NCBI RefSeq assembly: GCF_954871325.1
Contig: NC_088778.1
Location: 29,001,120-29,065,119, forward strand
Source of the DNA: Gordionus sp. m RMFG-2023
Taxonomy: Eukaryota > Nematomorpha > Gordioida > Chordodea > Parachordodidae
Reading direction: 5' to 3'
DNA length: 64,000 nucleotides
The position numbers were made by a program, and so were the translations under genes. This document shows, one piece after another, positions 37,301 to 52,300 of the stretch. The notes under the pieces are model-generated. The model saw only the letters and a list, made by a program, of their open reading frames with translations, ran no database searches and was not told the DNA's origin. The first letter of the stretch is position 1; each line of letters begins with the position of its first letter.

Positions 37301-40300
37301 GGGGGGGGGGGGGGTTAATATTCTTTATGAAACAGAAATAGATTGAAGAATCTCGCAACAGGAAAATTGATTAAAAAAAATATTAAAGAAAATGATAAAT
37401 GAATCAGAAGAAGACCCTGCCAACGAGAGCGATAAATCGGCGAATTTTAAAATATTAATATGAAATTAATATTATAGATTTTTTTTTTACTAATTATATA
37501 CAAAACAAAGTTAATATGGTATAAGAAAACATTTATTTGACAAAAGTAGATTCAATTTTATAATTTATATTTAAACGCTTTATTTCAGGTTATTTACATC
37601 AAGCTACGAGCAAAGGAAAAAATTATCAAATAAAAGGCAACATACGGTGATATACCCAAAAAATGTTTCCCTCTCAATTTTGAAAAAAAATTTAAATCTC
37701 ATTTTTAGGTAAAATTTTAGATATTATAAATTTTATTATATTATATTTTTTATATGGCGACAAATGCATATGGGTTGGAACCGATAATCGTCAAGTCTTT
37801 ATATATCTTTGTCTTTTTTTTCTATTTCTTCCTTCTTTTATTAATTCTTTTTATCATTTCTTTGCTCTCCTAAAATCCATCTCCTACCTTTATGCGGTGG
37901 GGAGTAAACAGCAACGCTGACTAACAGGAGCTCTGGTGGATAACATTGTTTTCATGTAAAAAACCTTAACTATTGGATGATCCTAAGATAGAAAATTTAT
38001 TATTAACCCATCATTGAGTAAAGAAGAAAATTCTCTAGTTTTATATATTTTTAAAAAAAAATTTGGGCCGGGCCTGCAAAATTAGGTCCAATGCAGATCA
38101 CTAATGTAGACTAGTAAATGAGGATATTTCGAAGATGTAAATTTTAAAAGAAAGTTATATTTTTTATGTTGATAATTGATATTTTGTTTATATATAATTT
38201 CACTTTTTAATTTTTTATTATTATTATATAATTTTGATTATGTATAAATGTATGTGGGAGTATGTGTATGACAACGTAAAACAAGGGGATATACATTATG
38301 ATTTATATATCTTTTAATGTTTATGAGAACTAGTGTTGTTAAACGACTGAGGAGTCGACTTAGTCGAAAACTGAGTCTAAGTTTTGGGTCGAAAAAATCG
38401 AACCAAACTGACTTGAGTTATGAACTCGAGTCGTGAACTCAAGTCGTGATTTCAAATTAGTTTTTATTATTAATTTACTATACAATTATTTTTTTTAATT
38501 TAGACTTCCAACTTGAGTAAGTCGTGAATAGAAATTACAAGCATTAATTATTATTTATTTATTTTTAGTAAAGTAATTTATTTATATTTAAATATTTATT
38601 ATATTTTAAAGAAATGATATAATTTAATATTTTTTATTTTATAATATATTATGAAAATGATTGAGAACAAACCTTTAAAATTTATATATACATTTTTCTT
38701 CTTTACAAAGGTTACTCCAAACTTCATGCTTTTACATTCTTCTTAAAATTTTATATTTTCCTAATTTCAAATCAAAATATATTAATTTTAGTTGTAGAGT
38801 TGTGCGGGCAAATTGTGTGAGTTGTGATATAGCAATATACTAGTAGGGATTTATTCTTATCTAATTTTCACAATTTGTTTAATATTTATCGTAATTGATA
38901 AATAGTCGTCCGATTTTATATATTTAGATCGCGTGATTTATTTGTCACCATAATTATTTTTCAAAAAATTATATTAATATAATGGCATAGACTAAATACT
39001 AGCCCCAAGCTTTATAACCCTTCGAGAAAATAAGTTTAAAAGATATCGAGTCAAAAATCGAACGTTGCAAGATATCATTTCGAAAAATTTGTATATTACG
39101 AACATTTGCATATAAAAATTTTTATCGTCTGCTTATTAGTTGCATTAATTTCAAAAAAAAAATTCATATTTTGAAAGCAGTTTTAAGTGCTCTTCAATTC
39201 AAAGAATTTTTTTAAATGAAGATTATTTCTGAGAATGCTCACCTTGAATTCATAGCGGCGCGATTGCGATCGCGATTTAACAGCTGATTGATTTTTAAAA
39301 TCTGTTTATGAGATCAATTTTTATTTATTAATATTAATTTTATCTTTAATTCAAATTTTAATAGTAATCTAAGAAATAATGATTTTAATAAAGAATAATT
39401 GATCTCATAAACAGATTTTAAAAATCAATCAGCTTTTAAATCGCGATCGCGCCACTATGAATTCAAGCTCAAACAAATTCGTGATCAAATTTTACCTATA
39501 AATCAATATCCTTTTTGTAAAAAACGTAAGGCCTCATTTATAGTAAATGCCTTTTTTCCGAGCGGTGCGTGATTTGCGAAATCAAGTCAGTGAATCTGTA
39601 TTAATTTATAAATATGGACCGAAACTAAGAAAACGCTATGATAAATATAAAAAACATATGTTGCCACGAACATTTCAAAAATTATCAAAGCCGTGATTTC
39701 GATTTCGTTAGATAACGCAACGCTTGAACATAACGCGTTTACTATAAATGAGGCATTAGTATTATGTGTTTTTTTTGGCATAAAATCTTCCATAATAAAT
39801 TACAATTTTTTTTTAAAAAAAAATCTAATTTTGTGATTTTCAAAGATTTTTTGCTTAAAATTTTGCCAAATTGGCGATTTATTTATTAGATTCCTTTAAA
39901 AAAGCCCCAGACGTCAGCTGTTGGGCCATTTTATGGTTTTGTATGTCGTCGATTAAATGACATTATATACATAATGATAAATAAAGACAATTAGCCGAAG
40001 TGCAAACTAAAAAAAATGGCGCAATCTAGTAGGATAAATATATACATCATTGTAAGCAGCATATCGTGAATACAGATTCTTTCCAATATTAACTCCATTT
40101 CTCTTTTGCTAAACTATAAACACAGTTTAAATATTTTATTATTGTTTTATAGGTATTGCTTTTGTATTACATATTCCCTTATTTTTAGTTCAGTCATTTT
40201 TTTTTATCATTAATCAATTTCCGACAAATGGATAAAAATAAGTATAAATTTTTTGTTAATATTTTAACTAACTCGGTAATCAGGCATGTTATGATTTTCG

Positions 40301-43300
40301 AGACATCTTTTTCCAGCTTATTTCCTTTAATAATATTTTCAGCTTCTTCCTTATCACCTGTTTCTTTTAGCGCCGTTGGTAAAAAGTAATCCTCCGCCCT
40401 ATTCCCAAAGATTTGAGATTCGGCAACGCAGATGATTCGCGGAAAACGTGATAAAATCACGTGATTGGGAGCCATATTTGTCAGTAGGCCGGTGACTACG
40501 TGGCCTGGTTGGAACTGCGATAATATATCGCCCGAATCAGGCAAAAAATTCTTGATTTCATTAATAATAAGAAAAAAAAATAGGTTTAAAAAAGTTTTCA
40601 AATTACTTATATAGCTTCTCTCTTTATAGGGCCCAAAAAAACAACCAGATATACAATACTTACTTAAAAATGTATTTTAAATCGTCCGTTAAATATGAAT
40701 TAGCTCACATGCCATTTTCGTTTTCCTAAAAATTTTTACACCATAAATGTATGTCTGAATTTTTTGTGTAAAGTTTTCATATTAATAATTCAACACGAGA
40801 AAATCAAAATCACCAGCTGATTTTGGATTTGATATATACATCTACGTTAGAGATGGACATAGACCACCTTTTTAGACGATATCGACATCCAAAAAGATAT
40901 ACCACCGACAAGCATAGTATCAGCCGGTACTAAATATAATAAAAAACATTATAAATGGACTAGATTAGTAGCGCTATTAATCCTCCTTTTTTTAAAACCC
41001 TTTGAATGCTTTAGATTAGTGTTGTTTAAACGGCTCGATGTGAGCAAAAAACGGCTAACTCGATATTTTATTCAGAAACCAAAGGTTGGACACATGTTAG
41101 TGAAGTATCGAGGCTTATGTAATATATTTCAGGTTAAAAAATTGAGATAGCCCTTTTTAAAAATCGGCTCATTAACAACACTAAAATTTTTTATATCTTT
41201 ATTTTCAATTTTTCCTTTCTTGAATAATAATAAAGAATGTTGATAAAAATGAATTTCAAATATAATCGGAAAAAAATTATAATAAAATACGATGTTTATT
41301 TATCAAAATAAACAACAATAATATTAAAAGCGTTAATAATATATATATTTAAAAAAAAAATTTAAATTTCTCAACAAAACGCAATATAATAAAGTTGTCA
41401 TTTACGATATGCTCATTGTGGCAACAGTTGCAGAAAACATTGTGGAAACGGCTCTCTTCAACGGAGATCAACTAGACAGTGGATTAGCTGGCGTGGAGAT
41501 GACAGATAGGGAAATGGTGGAATTCCTCCGGGATGAATAATATGGGCGTTGAATAGATCTGTCTATGGAGAGCATATCAGCAATGATAACTTATTATTAA
41601 ACCGCGTTTTTTTGTTTTGACAAATTCAAAAGTGATAAGAAAGTTTTCGAATCAAGAGTTTGGTTCAATTTTCTAATTATATTAATTAGCATATCATTAA
41701 TGGTACTTTGATATGCGTTTAAAAATCTTTCATAAATTTGATAGACGTAAATCTGAGCCTTCATAGGCTCGAGTTAATCCAATGTTTGAAATAATAAAGG
41801 ATCCCGATACAAATTTTTAAAATAGCTTTAAGAAAAAAAATACTTTGTAAAAATAATTATCCATCGCCATAATAATATAAAATAACATAGTTTGCAAAAT
41901 ATGCTTTACAGCATCAAAATTTAAATAAAAAACTGTCAAAAACATCAAATAATTAATCATCGCCAAATCAATTTTACACAAATTTTAAGATAATATGACA
42001 AGTAATAGGCTCTATATTAAGTCATTTTGATAGGGTAAGAAACGGCTAAAACTTGTTGTTTTAAAAAAAAAAAATCTATCGTTTTAACCTTGGGGTTGAC
42101 TTAAAAAAATACATCCACAATTTTAAATAAGGCAGAAATGAATTAACTAGGACCTCTGCTTAGAAGATTTTCTACCGCACGCGCCTCTAGATTAAGCATA
42201 ATTAGCCTATTTTTAGCCGCTCCCTAACTATGCTGATGGTTTATTTAATATTCACCCCCACCCCTCTCCGCCAAAAATAATAATAGTCAATAAATATTAT
42301 AGGGTCATTCCATGTCAAATCAATCACTTTTCGGCCGACCCCTTTCGATTTCGATGAAAAATCGTAGGCTAGTTATATCTGTTCCCATTAGATTGTAAAC
42401 AAAATTTTAGCGCATTAGCAATTATATTAGCGGAGATATTCGGGGTTAAAGGTCTAAAAAACATCTTTTTTTGCTTTTTACTGATGTTAAATAACTAGTT
42501 TTTAATTTAAAACTAAATATGATCAAATATTGAATCTAATATCAATAGTTAAGTTAATAATTGATGATTATGGCGAAAACATCAAAATTAATTTTTGATA
42601 AAATATGTAGATAAAAAATACTATATAATTGTAATAATAGGGGATAAAAGAAATGAAAAATTACTTCGGCTCTTTTCGATCTTTTTAGACTGATTAAATA
42701 AACGCGATTCAAAATTTCATCGTCTTCTGATTTGAGCACCTAAAGCGATTCCGCCGTAATTAAACAATAATAATAAGGCCTCATTTATAGTAAACGCTAT
42801 ATGTTCATGCGTTGTGTCATTTAACGCTATAGAAATCGCAGATGATTCTTTGTAGCGTTAATAAATTTTGAAATATACGTCGCAACATATGTTTTCAAAT
42901 TTTATAATAAAATTTTCATCGTTTCGCTCCATATTTATATTAGCTTGATTTTGTGAATAACGCATCGCTTGAACATAACGCGTTTACTATAAATGAGGTT
43001 TAAAATAAAAACAAAATTTTTAATTCTATTTTGATTTCATAATAGTTATAATAATTTGAATTAATTTCTTCGAGACTAAAAAAAATTTGATTAGATAAAA
43101 GAAAACCAACCTTAAGCAGACGATTTTTAGAAGGGGTGTCCAAGATTGGGGAAATTGGATTGAGGATTCTGCATTTATGAAGGGACCGTTTGTCGGGACA
43201 AAATTTAAGAGCATCCGCCAACAAATCTCTTAAATTAAAGATGGAAGCTATACCAAATCGATTCCTGGGTAGCTTGAATAGGAAACCCACTTCAAAAAAA

Positions 43301-46300
43301 AAATGTAAAAGCCAAATAAATATTTTTTTTGTATCGCCTCATTTCTTAAAATTCATAATATCTCGTGCTTTACATTCGTCCAATTCATTTACTATTGGTA
43401 AGCACTAACGTATTCAGATTTTCTTAGACAGTCATTTCTTGCGAACATTATCGTTTATAAAATTGAATAAAGCGCATTCTGGAAGAAAAATATATAAAAG
43501 AATATTTTAAAACTTTGGTCGGGCAGACGTCTCAGATAAAGACCACACACCAATGAGTTAGGTGGCAGTATAGTTTGGTCAAAAGAATCGTGAATGAGCG
43601 ACAGATGTAAGACGCGTTCGGTTCCGCCTTCACCGGTCGATACGATATTAATGACGCGGGCACCCTTGCAGACTCGACCGCGTTTAAATTTTAGGGAAAC
43701 ATTGGATATAATCTTTTGAGAACATTTCGTATGAGGAAAGAAAACAATGAAATAAAATAAATAATCCGATAATAAATGTTACACACCTTTTTATTGATGG
43801 ACAGATCGACATCCATGCAAACAGCCTTAGTCAGGTGGTTGACGAAAAATGTAATCTTTCGCTTTTCAGGTTGCACGCATTCCACAAAACATGTCAACTG
43901 TTCGTCAATTCTGTTATCATTATTGGTTTGCGCGTGAAAAGAATTTTAAAAAAATATCTTGCATATATTATTTCTAAAAATTATTCTTTCTTTGAAATTA
44001 AACGGAAGAGAAGATAGAACCTTATAATAATAATTCACGATTTAATCATAAATAAATAATACCAAATATTATAATATTTTTTTTAAACTTGAAATCATAG
44101 GGCTTCCTATTCAAAAGCCGGGAATCAACTTCGGAAGGAAGGCCGGCAAAACCCAGAATCGGAACTGTCGTGGCTATTCCTGGATGAGTAAGTGCTAATC
44201 GTTTTCTGAGGATCACTTTTTCGTGGCACATGACGTATAAAGAATCCTCTATCAGGGAGCCTCTGGGAAAATGATTCAATATTTTGCGCTTGTTCTGAAA
44301 GTATTATTTTTAAAAAATAAGCATTTTATATAGCCATATGTTCAGGGCTTTTTGTATAATTACAATTAGCTATACTGGACTTTTATGATACAGTCCTAAG
44401 ATTCTTATGCCTGTAACATAAAAGTCGAATAAAGAAATGCATGATGTTTAGAAGATCCTACTATTTATTTTAAAGTACTTGTAAAATCTTAATTCTTCCC
44501 CCTTACCAAATATTTTAAATCCTAAAAATATTTAAATAATTACTATTCCTAAAGTCTACTTAATTCTTATAAATAAATTATTTTTATGTTTGAACGATAT
44601 TTCGCCCCGTTATCCCAAAGATAAGAGAGTTTTCAAATCAAGAGTTTATTCAATTTTCTAATTATATTAATTAACATATCATTAATCATACGTTAGTATG
44701 TGTTTGCCCAAAAAATCGTTCATAGATTTGATCGACGTAAATCCGAGCCTTCATAGGCTCGAGTTCTAGATGGGTGACAGCTCGTTTGGCTATCCTAAAC
44801 TTTCCGCTAGGAAATACGATTCCTGTGAGAGGCAGATCGTTTGTCGAGGTCTCTGTATGCAAGGAGGATGATTGCGGAATATACGAATGTTTTAAAGATC
44901 TTACCGTGACGTATTTGAATTTAGATTCGATGCAAGAGATCTGAACTTTAAATTTCTTTTTATCCCCCAAAAATTTTCATTAAATATTATATTATAGCTA
45001 TATACCTAAATTGCCACATACTAAAAAAGTATTTAGATAGTAAAACTTGTCTAATTTGATCTCTTGATAATTCAGGCATCTCCGTAATTATACCAAAATC
45101 TTGAGTTCCAATTGAACTCCTATTAATTACAATATATCAGAAAAAGACTTAATAGATTAGACAAGTGCACAAATTAGACAGGTTTTACTATATTAGCATT
45201 CTTTTAAACATGCTTCTATGGATTCTTTCTATCAATAACATTGTTATTTTAAATTCCCCCCCCCCCTAATGATAAAGTTAACAAACCATTTACTTAAAAA
45301 TGTCTCGAAAAAAATATGAATGTTTAACATAAATTAAATTTCAATTTTTTTTATTTGTAACTTGTATTTTTGCCCAAAAATATCCAATATAATCATATAA
45401 CATTTTAAAATAACCCTTTTATACCAAATGATAGAAACATATTTCAGCTGTTCTAAATGACGAAAGACAAAAAGGAATGTTCTCAGCATTTTAAACGCAA
45501 CGTAAAAGAAATGAAAGTGGGGGCCATCTCTAATATCTCTAAAAAAAAATTTCCAACTATGAGGCTATTTACCGAGCTGGATTACCCAGTAACATAGGTA
45601 TTAAATTTAAAACCGAGTGAATCATTTCATAACTTTGCATTCAGAGTTAGCGAGAATTCGAGGCGAAGTTATATCATATTTTGTATACTTTGCCACGAAT
45701 TTGCGCTAGCTGTGAATGCAGGGTTAATTATAGTTTTTTTTTAAATAAAAAATATTACACTTTATCAACTAAATTTAGCTAATGGGTAAATATAATTAAA
45801 CCTTACATGAGCGTTGCTAAAACACCTAAATTTAAACAAATTTTAAAAACAAACTATTTAAAAGATTTTATCCAAACAATTCGAGATTTTTTGCCTATAC
45901 ATGGCAGAAATGTTTAGCCCTCTTTTGGCAAATTATTTAATATAGGATCTAATTTGAACCTTTCCGACGATTAGGTCTTGTGAGTCAACCTTAGGCAACA
46001 CGTCACAAAAATCCCAGTAGAGGGGTAAAAATGCCGGGAAATAATTCTTGATTCCGTTTATAGTTTTACCGTCTTTCGCGTCAGACTTCTTGTTTAACTC
46101 CAGCAGGACATTGGCAAAATAAGAAGACGCTTTCGCTTTTCTTTTATCATTTTCCTCGTTCGGTAAATTTTTCCTGGGGGAGTTATTCGTGGAAACGTTG
46201 TTTTCACAGTTTTCAAGCCCTAAAATGGTTGCCTCAATAACCGAATCCTTTTCGTTAGAATTTGCTAAACTCGAGAATGACTCAAAATTGCTGGAATCTT

Positions 46301-49300
46301 TATTTCGAGATATGTTGTGATTCATGACTATCATGGCTGAATAGGTGAGAGTTGGTGAACCATTATGATCGATATCACTTTCTTTGATATTCACGGGGTG
46401 CAAAATCATTACATCATATTTTTTGTCTACCTTTAATGGCGGCGCTTCGTAATTCTCATCTGCAATTGCGCCCATTTTAAAATCGTATATCGTAGGGGAG
46501 GCTCCTTCGGTTTTAGGGATGCGGGCTAAGCATAGTAACTTTATGTCGGACTTAATCGGATTTAAAATTACAAAATATGCATTACCGTCCTCTTGTGGCG
46601 CTATTATGTATTGGGCTTTCAGCAGTTGTCCGGGTAAGAATAAATCTGAGAAAGAAAATATGGAGAACAAGAAACCATTAAAATGATACAAGTTCTCATA
46701 AGTTATAATAGTCCATAGAAAATAATTTTTGTTCCCCTTACCCCTCATTCAGAGTTAAAGGGAATTTGAGGAGAAATTTACAAAATATGATGTATTTTTG
46801 CATTCCTTGCTGCGAATCCGCATTAACAGTGAATGAGTGGTAAGGCTGAAATTTGAATTTATAATAAGCACAATGCGACGCAATATAAGAGCTAATAAAA
46901 TTCCTCCTTACATCGCGTCACATTGCTACTGCATATGAATAATGTTAATTATTTCTATCATAAATATGAAAAAAAAAATTACTGTAAGAATGTTGCACAC
47001 TAAATCTAGAAAAAATGGCCATTCTTTCCGACCAATAATAATCCAACATGGTGGCGCCCTTATCTCCAAAGCTAACTTTTCGCCTGTCACTATTAATATC
47101 CCTGTCAGCGAGGGTCAATGAAAGCAAAGTTCTGGTATCGTTTGCTTAGTGATATATGTTTTAAAAAAAATTAAAAGTTTATGTTAAACTAATTTTAATA
47201 AACGAATGTATGAATTAAATGTTTCCGCAAATGCTTTCTTAAAAATATAGATTTCATCCATAATAATGATAATTAAAAAAACAATGTTGTGAACCCGAAT
47301 TATGGTTAAGGAATTATAAACTTTAATTAGCGAAAATTTTGATAAGTCGAAACCGATTATCTGAAAGAGGCCTGTACCTGCCCCTGATGCATATTACTCC
47401 GGGTTAGATGCGTTGCCCATAAATCGGTCCCTATTAGGTCTGTGCTCTCAAAATATCCAACCAAATAATTTTAAATTTCTTAACCATAACTTAGGTTCAT
47501 AACAACCCTGAAAGAAAGTACTGAAAAAGATACTAAAAAAGTATCTTTGTTACACTGTATCAATATTAAATCCAATTTTAAAATTTATTAGAGATTCTAA
47601 ATGATTTCTTAGAACACATATGGGAAAAAATAAAGTCGGAATTTAAAAACCCCTATATGGGCCACCAACTTACCGATCGGGTTATCACGTCTGTAAATTT
47701 CGAATTTTATATTCATTAATTAATTAAAAAATGTATTATATATTTTGGCATGACCTAAATTCCAAAAAACCTAAAAAGTTTCGTAACTTTAGAAAATTAT
47801 GAAATATGGCCAAAGTCTTCCATTAATATATTTTTTTTAAAGTTTTGTAAATTATTCCTATTAAATTATTTTTATACTTCCCCTTTTGTTTATTATAATT
47901 TAGAAAATATAAATTAATATTGCTTACCTTTTGTTTAACAAAAATTTCACAACTTTTATAAAAAAGCTAAAATTTATTAAATTTTTATAATTTCTCTAAT
48001 CATTAAAAATTAATAAACTTTTGTAATTTAGAAAAAATGAGCCAATATTTTATTTTTCCAGAGACCTGCAGAGGTATTTGGATGGTCCGGCCCGGATTTT
48101 TAAAAAGATATAATTTTCTCGCCCGGATTTCTATTTTTTCAAAATTTTTTCGGGCCAGACCCGGGTTTTATATTTTCAGGCCTGGCACAAATTTTTTAAA
48201 AATATATTATATTTATTTTTAACTTTTATAGGTAATAATGGCGATTTAAAATATTTGTTATTTAAAAAATTAATTAGGTCCGGCCAGGGTATTTAAAAAA
48301 AAACATACGATGGACCGAGCTTAGGTCTAGGCCTGCAGGTCTCTGATTTTTATAAGAGGCCTGCATATTTCTCTTTTTTTCGTTAGTTACGAAAGTTTAT
48401 TAATTATATTTTTGATACTTAGGTCACAGCCTTATATTAATCATTTAATAAAAAAACTTTGAGGAAATATAGATGATCGTTCTTCATGAGAATCGTCAAA
48501 TCAAAATATTTTTTAAAAAATATTCCTTGTGGATCTAAATTGGAAATAAAAAAAAACCTTTTATCGTCTGTTCATTAACGGAGGGACACTTGACCTCCAA
48601 AACTTTGGCCATTATAGTAGCTCCGGGAGTCGTGTTTAACATACTTTCCTCACTTTGTTTCCCATCGAGTGCAATTTCTAAGTGGCCATCTTGCTTCTCC
48701 TCTCTTTTAACTTCCATTTTATTTCGTTTATCAATTTTATCGTCTGCTGGATGTTTGTAAAAGAGAAAATAAAAAAAATCAATATTTTTAATAATTAAAA
48801 TATTAATTTTTTTTGATATACAAATGCATCATTTTTAAAACTTGGTGCGTCATCATTAGTTTCTCGATCTTTCGGATTAAACTCGTGACCTCGCCCTGGG
48901 AAGTGAGATCGATGTACCAATCCACGTGTACCATCCGGGAAATTCACTATTAAACCACATTCTCTGTGAGTTTTTATCTTTCCGACGCAATAGATACCTG
49001 GCAACAGACCATCGGCAGTGTCGTATTCCGTGTTGACATCGGCGTTGCGGTCAGAATTATCGTTTGGAATGAGAGGAAGTATGGCGCGAGATCCACCGGG
49101 AAGAGGGTCTTTGATCCGTTTGTAAAAGGACTTATTTGTCAAAATCTTGATGATGTATGTTTATGTATTTATGGTTTGAATCAGAGTCCTGCTACGGATC
49201 ATATTTATTTCGGGTTCAACAAAAAAAATTAAATATTTTTGTCGGATAGTGAAGGTCAACAGTCCGACCTATCGGTCTTAGAGCTGATCGATTGACGGGC

Positions 49301-52300
49301 AGGTCTTTTTCAAAGATCATGGTCCGGGCTGGTCTTTTAATTTTTTTCCAATGCAGGCCACGATCCCTGACCAGTTATTTTATTAATATTTAAGTTTGCC
49401 TCACTATTCAATTCATATAATTTTTTTAAATAAATTTTTGTGTATATTTTTATTTTATTTTTTTCTTTTCTTTAGTTCAATTTTATTTTTGTAAGCTATT
49501 GAAGACGAAAATATTTTTAAAATAGCAAAAAAACTACAATCTAGATATGTCTTGAGGATTGTGGCTGGGTCCAGGCCAAGTTACTTCACTTTATATTGGC
49601 CGTAATTTAACTTTCTTTAATAAATATCTGATTTTTTATGTAAATAAGAATAACATAATTATAAAAAAAATTGATATAAATCATTTTTGGCAAAAAGGGG
49701 ATTAGAGAATAACCTAATTCTCAGGACTAACTGCCCTGTATAATATATGAGTACCAAACGCGTGATTTCTCAAACGCTAGAACTCACTGTTACTGAGTAA
49801 AAGTGATCGCGTGTACATTTGAAACCTTTTTTTTAATGTATCAAATGTAAATACTATTTTAGGGGATAAGGATAAGCAAAGCAAATTTTCTATTTCCATT
49901 CCTTCATTCCAGTGGTCCCAGATAAGTTGGAAGTTGGCGGGGAAATCGGAAAGGTGAGATTTGGGTAAAAATGTGGAAATCTTTTTATGACCAGGTAATT
50001 GTACGCTAACGCGAAATCCAGAGGTCATCTTACACGTTATGACACCAGAATAAATCTTTTATTTAAAAAAATGTTTTTGAGGTGATTAACTGATTTATTA
50101 AATGTAATAATTAAATAAAAAAATTTTAAATAAAATTTCATTCATTCATTAATATAGTTTTTTTAAACCCTTCCAACTTTCAGGCCTTGATATTTATCCA
50201 CTATAATTTTTGTTGTAGTCGTTTCGATTTCCTTTTCAATAACAGTTTCGTCTCTGATTGATAGATCATCTGTCAATTTACGTTTCTATCAATAAATTTA
50301 AAAATGAAGCTAATTACTATTATATTTTAACTAGCTGATATAATCATGTTAAATAATTAGAATTTATTCCCCTATTTTAAACTCAAATTGTTATATATGA
50401 AGATATATGAGGTGATAAATAGAAAGAAAAAAGAGAAATGATATACAAATTCATTAATTATTTTAATTTTAATTTTAATTTTTTTTTAAAATTTTTTTTA
50501 TTTTTGGATTTGGAAGATATTGTTTTTGATAATAAATAAATTGATTATTATTATGATATACATGAAGATTGATATACAATAAAGAATTGTAGGTTATACT
50601 AAATATTATCAAATATATATTATATTGTTTGATACATAAAACAAATTATCACATAATCTTAAAAGAATTTAGAAACGTTGAGATTGACTAATTATTGAAG
50701 ATTAAAAACTAGAGATCACATAAGGATGGGGAAAAAAAATTGTGAAGATAAGAGAAAATCTCTGCGCATTCTTGAGCTTCGATTATAATAAACAATCATG
50801 TACATGTATGGCCAGGCTCATTTTCCTTTCCTCCACCCTGACTTCCAACACGCGACACGTTACAGTTTGCCCAAGTCGGTATAGCTCCTTTTGATCGATG
50901 GGTTCACGTGATTCCGTAATTTCGACCGGTTGTGAAGCGAACCTGATGATCCCCTTGACTGAACCGTAGAAAGCAACGAGCAAGCCGTAATCCATAATAT
51001 TGACTATTGAGCCCTTGGCTAGAGTGCCAAACCTGACCTGGGAATAGCTTTTCAAAGGAGTCAGAATTGAGTTAATGAGAGACTTTTTGTGGGTCACAAT
51101 GAGCTTAGTGAGGTCGGGGAGCACGTCAATCACCTGAAACAAGAGTGAGTAGGAATAAACTATATAATAATTAATATATTATGCTTATCCAGCCAATAAT
51201 TATCATTTTTAAAAAGTATTTGAGCATTATTTATAGTAAAATATATAATCAAAGATTTTTATTAAAGAAAAAGTTTGATTTAAAAAGATGCAATATATTT
51301 TGTCATTACTCGACAAGTCAGCAACTTCCCGGGGGTGTAAAATTTGCGCCTATATTTTTTGATGACAGCGCTAACTTGCTCTTTACCTTTTCCCTTGTTT
51401 TTAAAGCTTGAAAGTGAATCGGATAAATGAAGTAACGGAATGAAGCCTCTTATCCGCTCGTTAATCTTGACCAACACTCCTTCTTCGTCGCTGTATTTAA
51501 GCACCACACATCCATGAACGATAGCACCAATAGCGACCGATTCATAATTTCGCCAGGCGTCCTGCGAAACGACCCAACTTTTCAAAGCCGCGCTTTTTTT
51601 GAGGGGAAATTCGCTGGGGAAGGATGAATGTTCGCCGAAGGGTGACATAGATTTGGAGCAAAGTGAATACTTCGGATCAAAATCCAAGATGGCGATGCCA
51701 AGGACGGGATCAAAATCTAGTAGACAGCCGGCCAGAGTGGAGCCTAAAGCTGGGACGAAATTTTTGTCGATTACTTTGCTCTTTTTATTCGATTCAGTTT
51801 GGGCTACCGAAGCCTCCCTCTTATTATGCTTACCATCTTTCAGGTTCGTTTTTAAGTCTTTTTTTAACTTTTTCGAATCATCTTTACCAACTATATTAAC
51901 GCCTGCAGTTGTCTTCCAATTTCCTATACCAACTAACTTTATAATGTTTGTCAGGTCGTTAGCTTTATTACCGCGTCCTCTTGATGTAATAATTTTTAGC
52001 TCAAAGGCTACAAATAATTTTGTCGTAAATTTTCCGCCATTAATCACACTTATTACACGCACATTATTTATAATTTTTCCGCGGTTGGCATATACGAGAG
52101 TGTCTTTAATATTATTAAGTTCCGAATCCTCGAGAAGATTATTAACATTTCTGAAGCAAAAATTGGGAGCGAAAAGGCCCCCTCTAGCGGGAGCCATTAT
52201 ATTTCTTATCATGCCAGGTCGGGCCGTCACCGCGAAGGCCTTTGTAAACGAATTGACGTAAGTTACTATCACCGGAAAAACGCGTTTACCAATAGCCCAG

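Larger units (their letters stand above)
24635..40272 (-). other. RRP5 intron 22, 15.6 kb, transposon-filled
   Basis: By far the longest RRP5 intron. Phase is kept across it (GA|intron|A) and the flanking exons are plainly RRP5 on both sides. It contains a young LTR-type element, the Tc1/hAT mosaic and several MITEs, listed separately. Confidence 0.8.

Noticed and set aside
37302-37315. G run, and similar C or G runs at 17905, 45257, 52620 and 61711
   Set aside because: Isolated homopolymers with no telomere-like or quadruplex-forming arrangement of several runs; length may also be unreliable.
43190-43408. Plus-strand frame of 72 codons
   Set aside because: Antisense to RRP5 exon 20, which has strong S1 similarity.
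51599-52261. Long open frame on the plus strand (220 codons)
   Set aside because: Antisense shadow of RRP5 exon 8, whose minus-strand frame matches S1 domains; this one matches nothing known to me.
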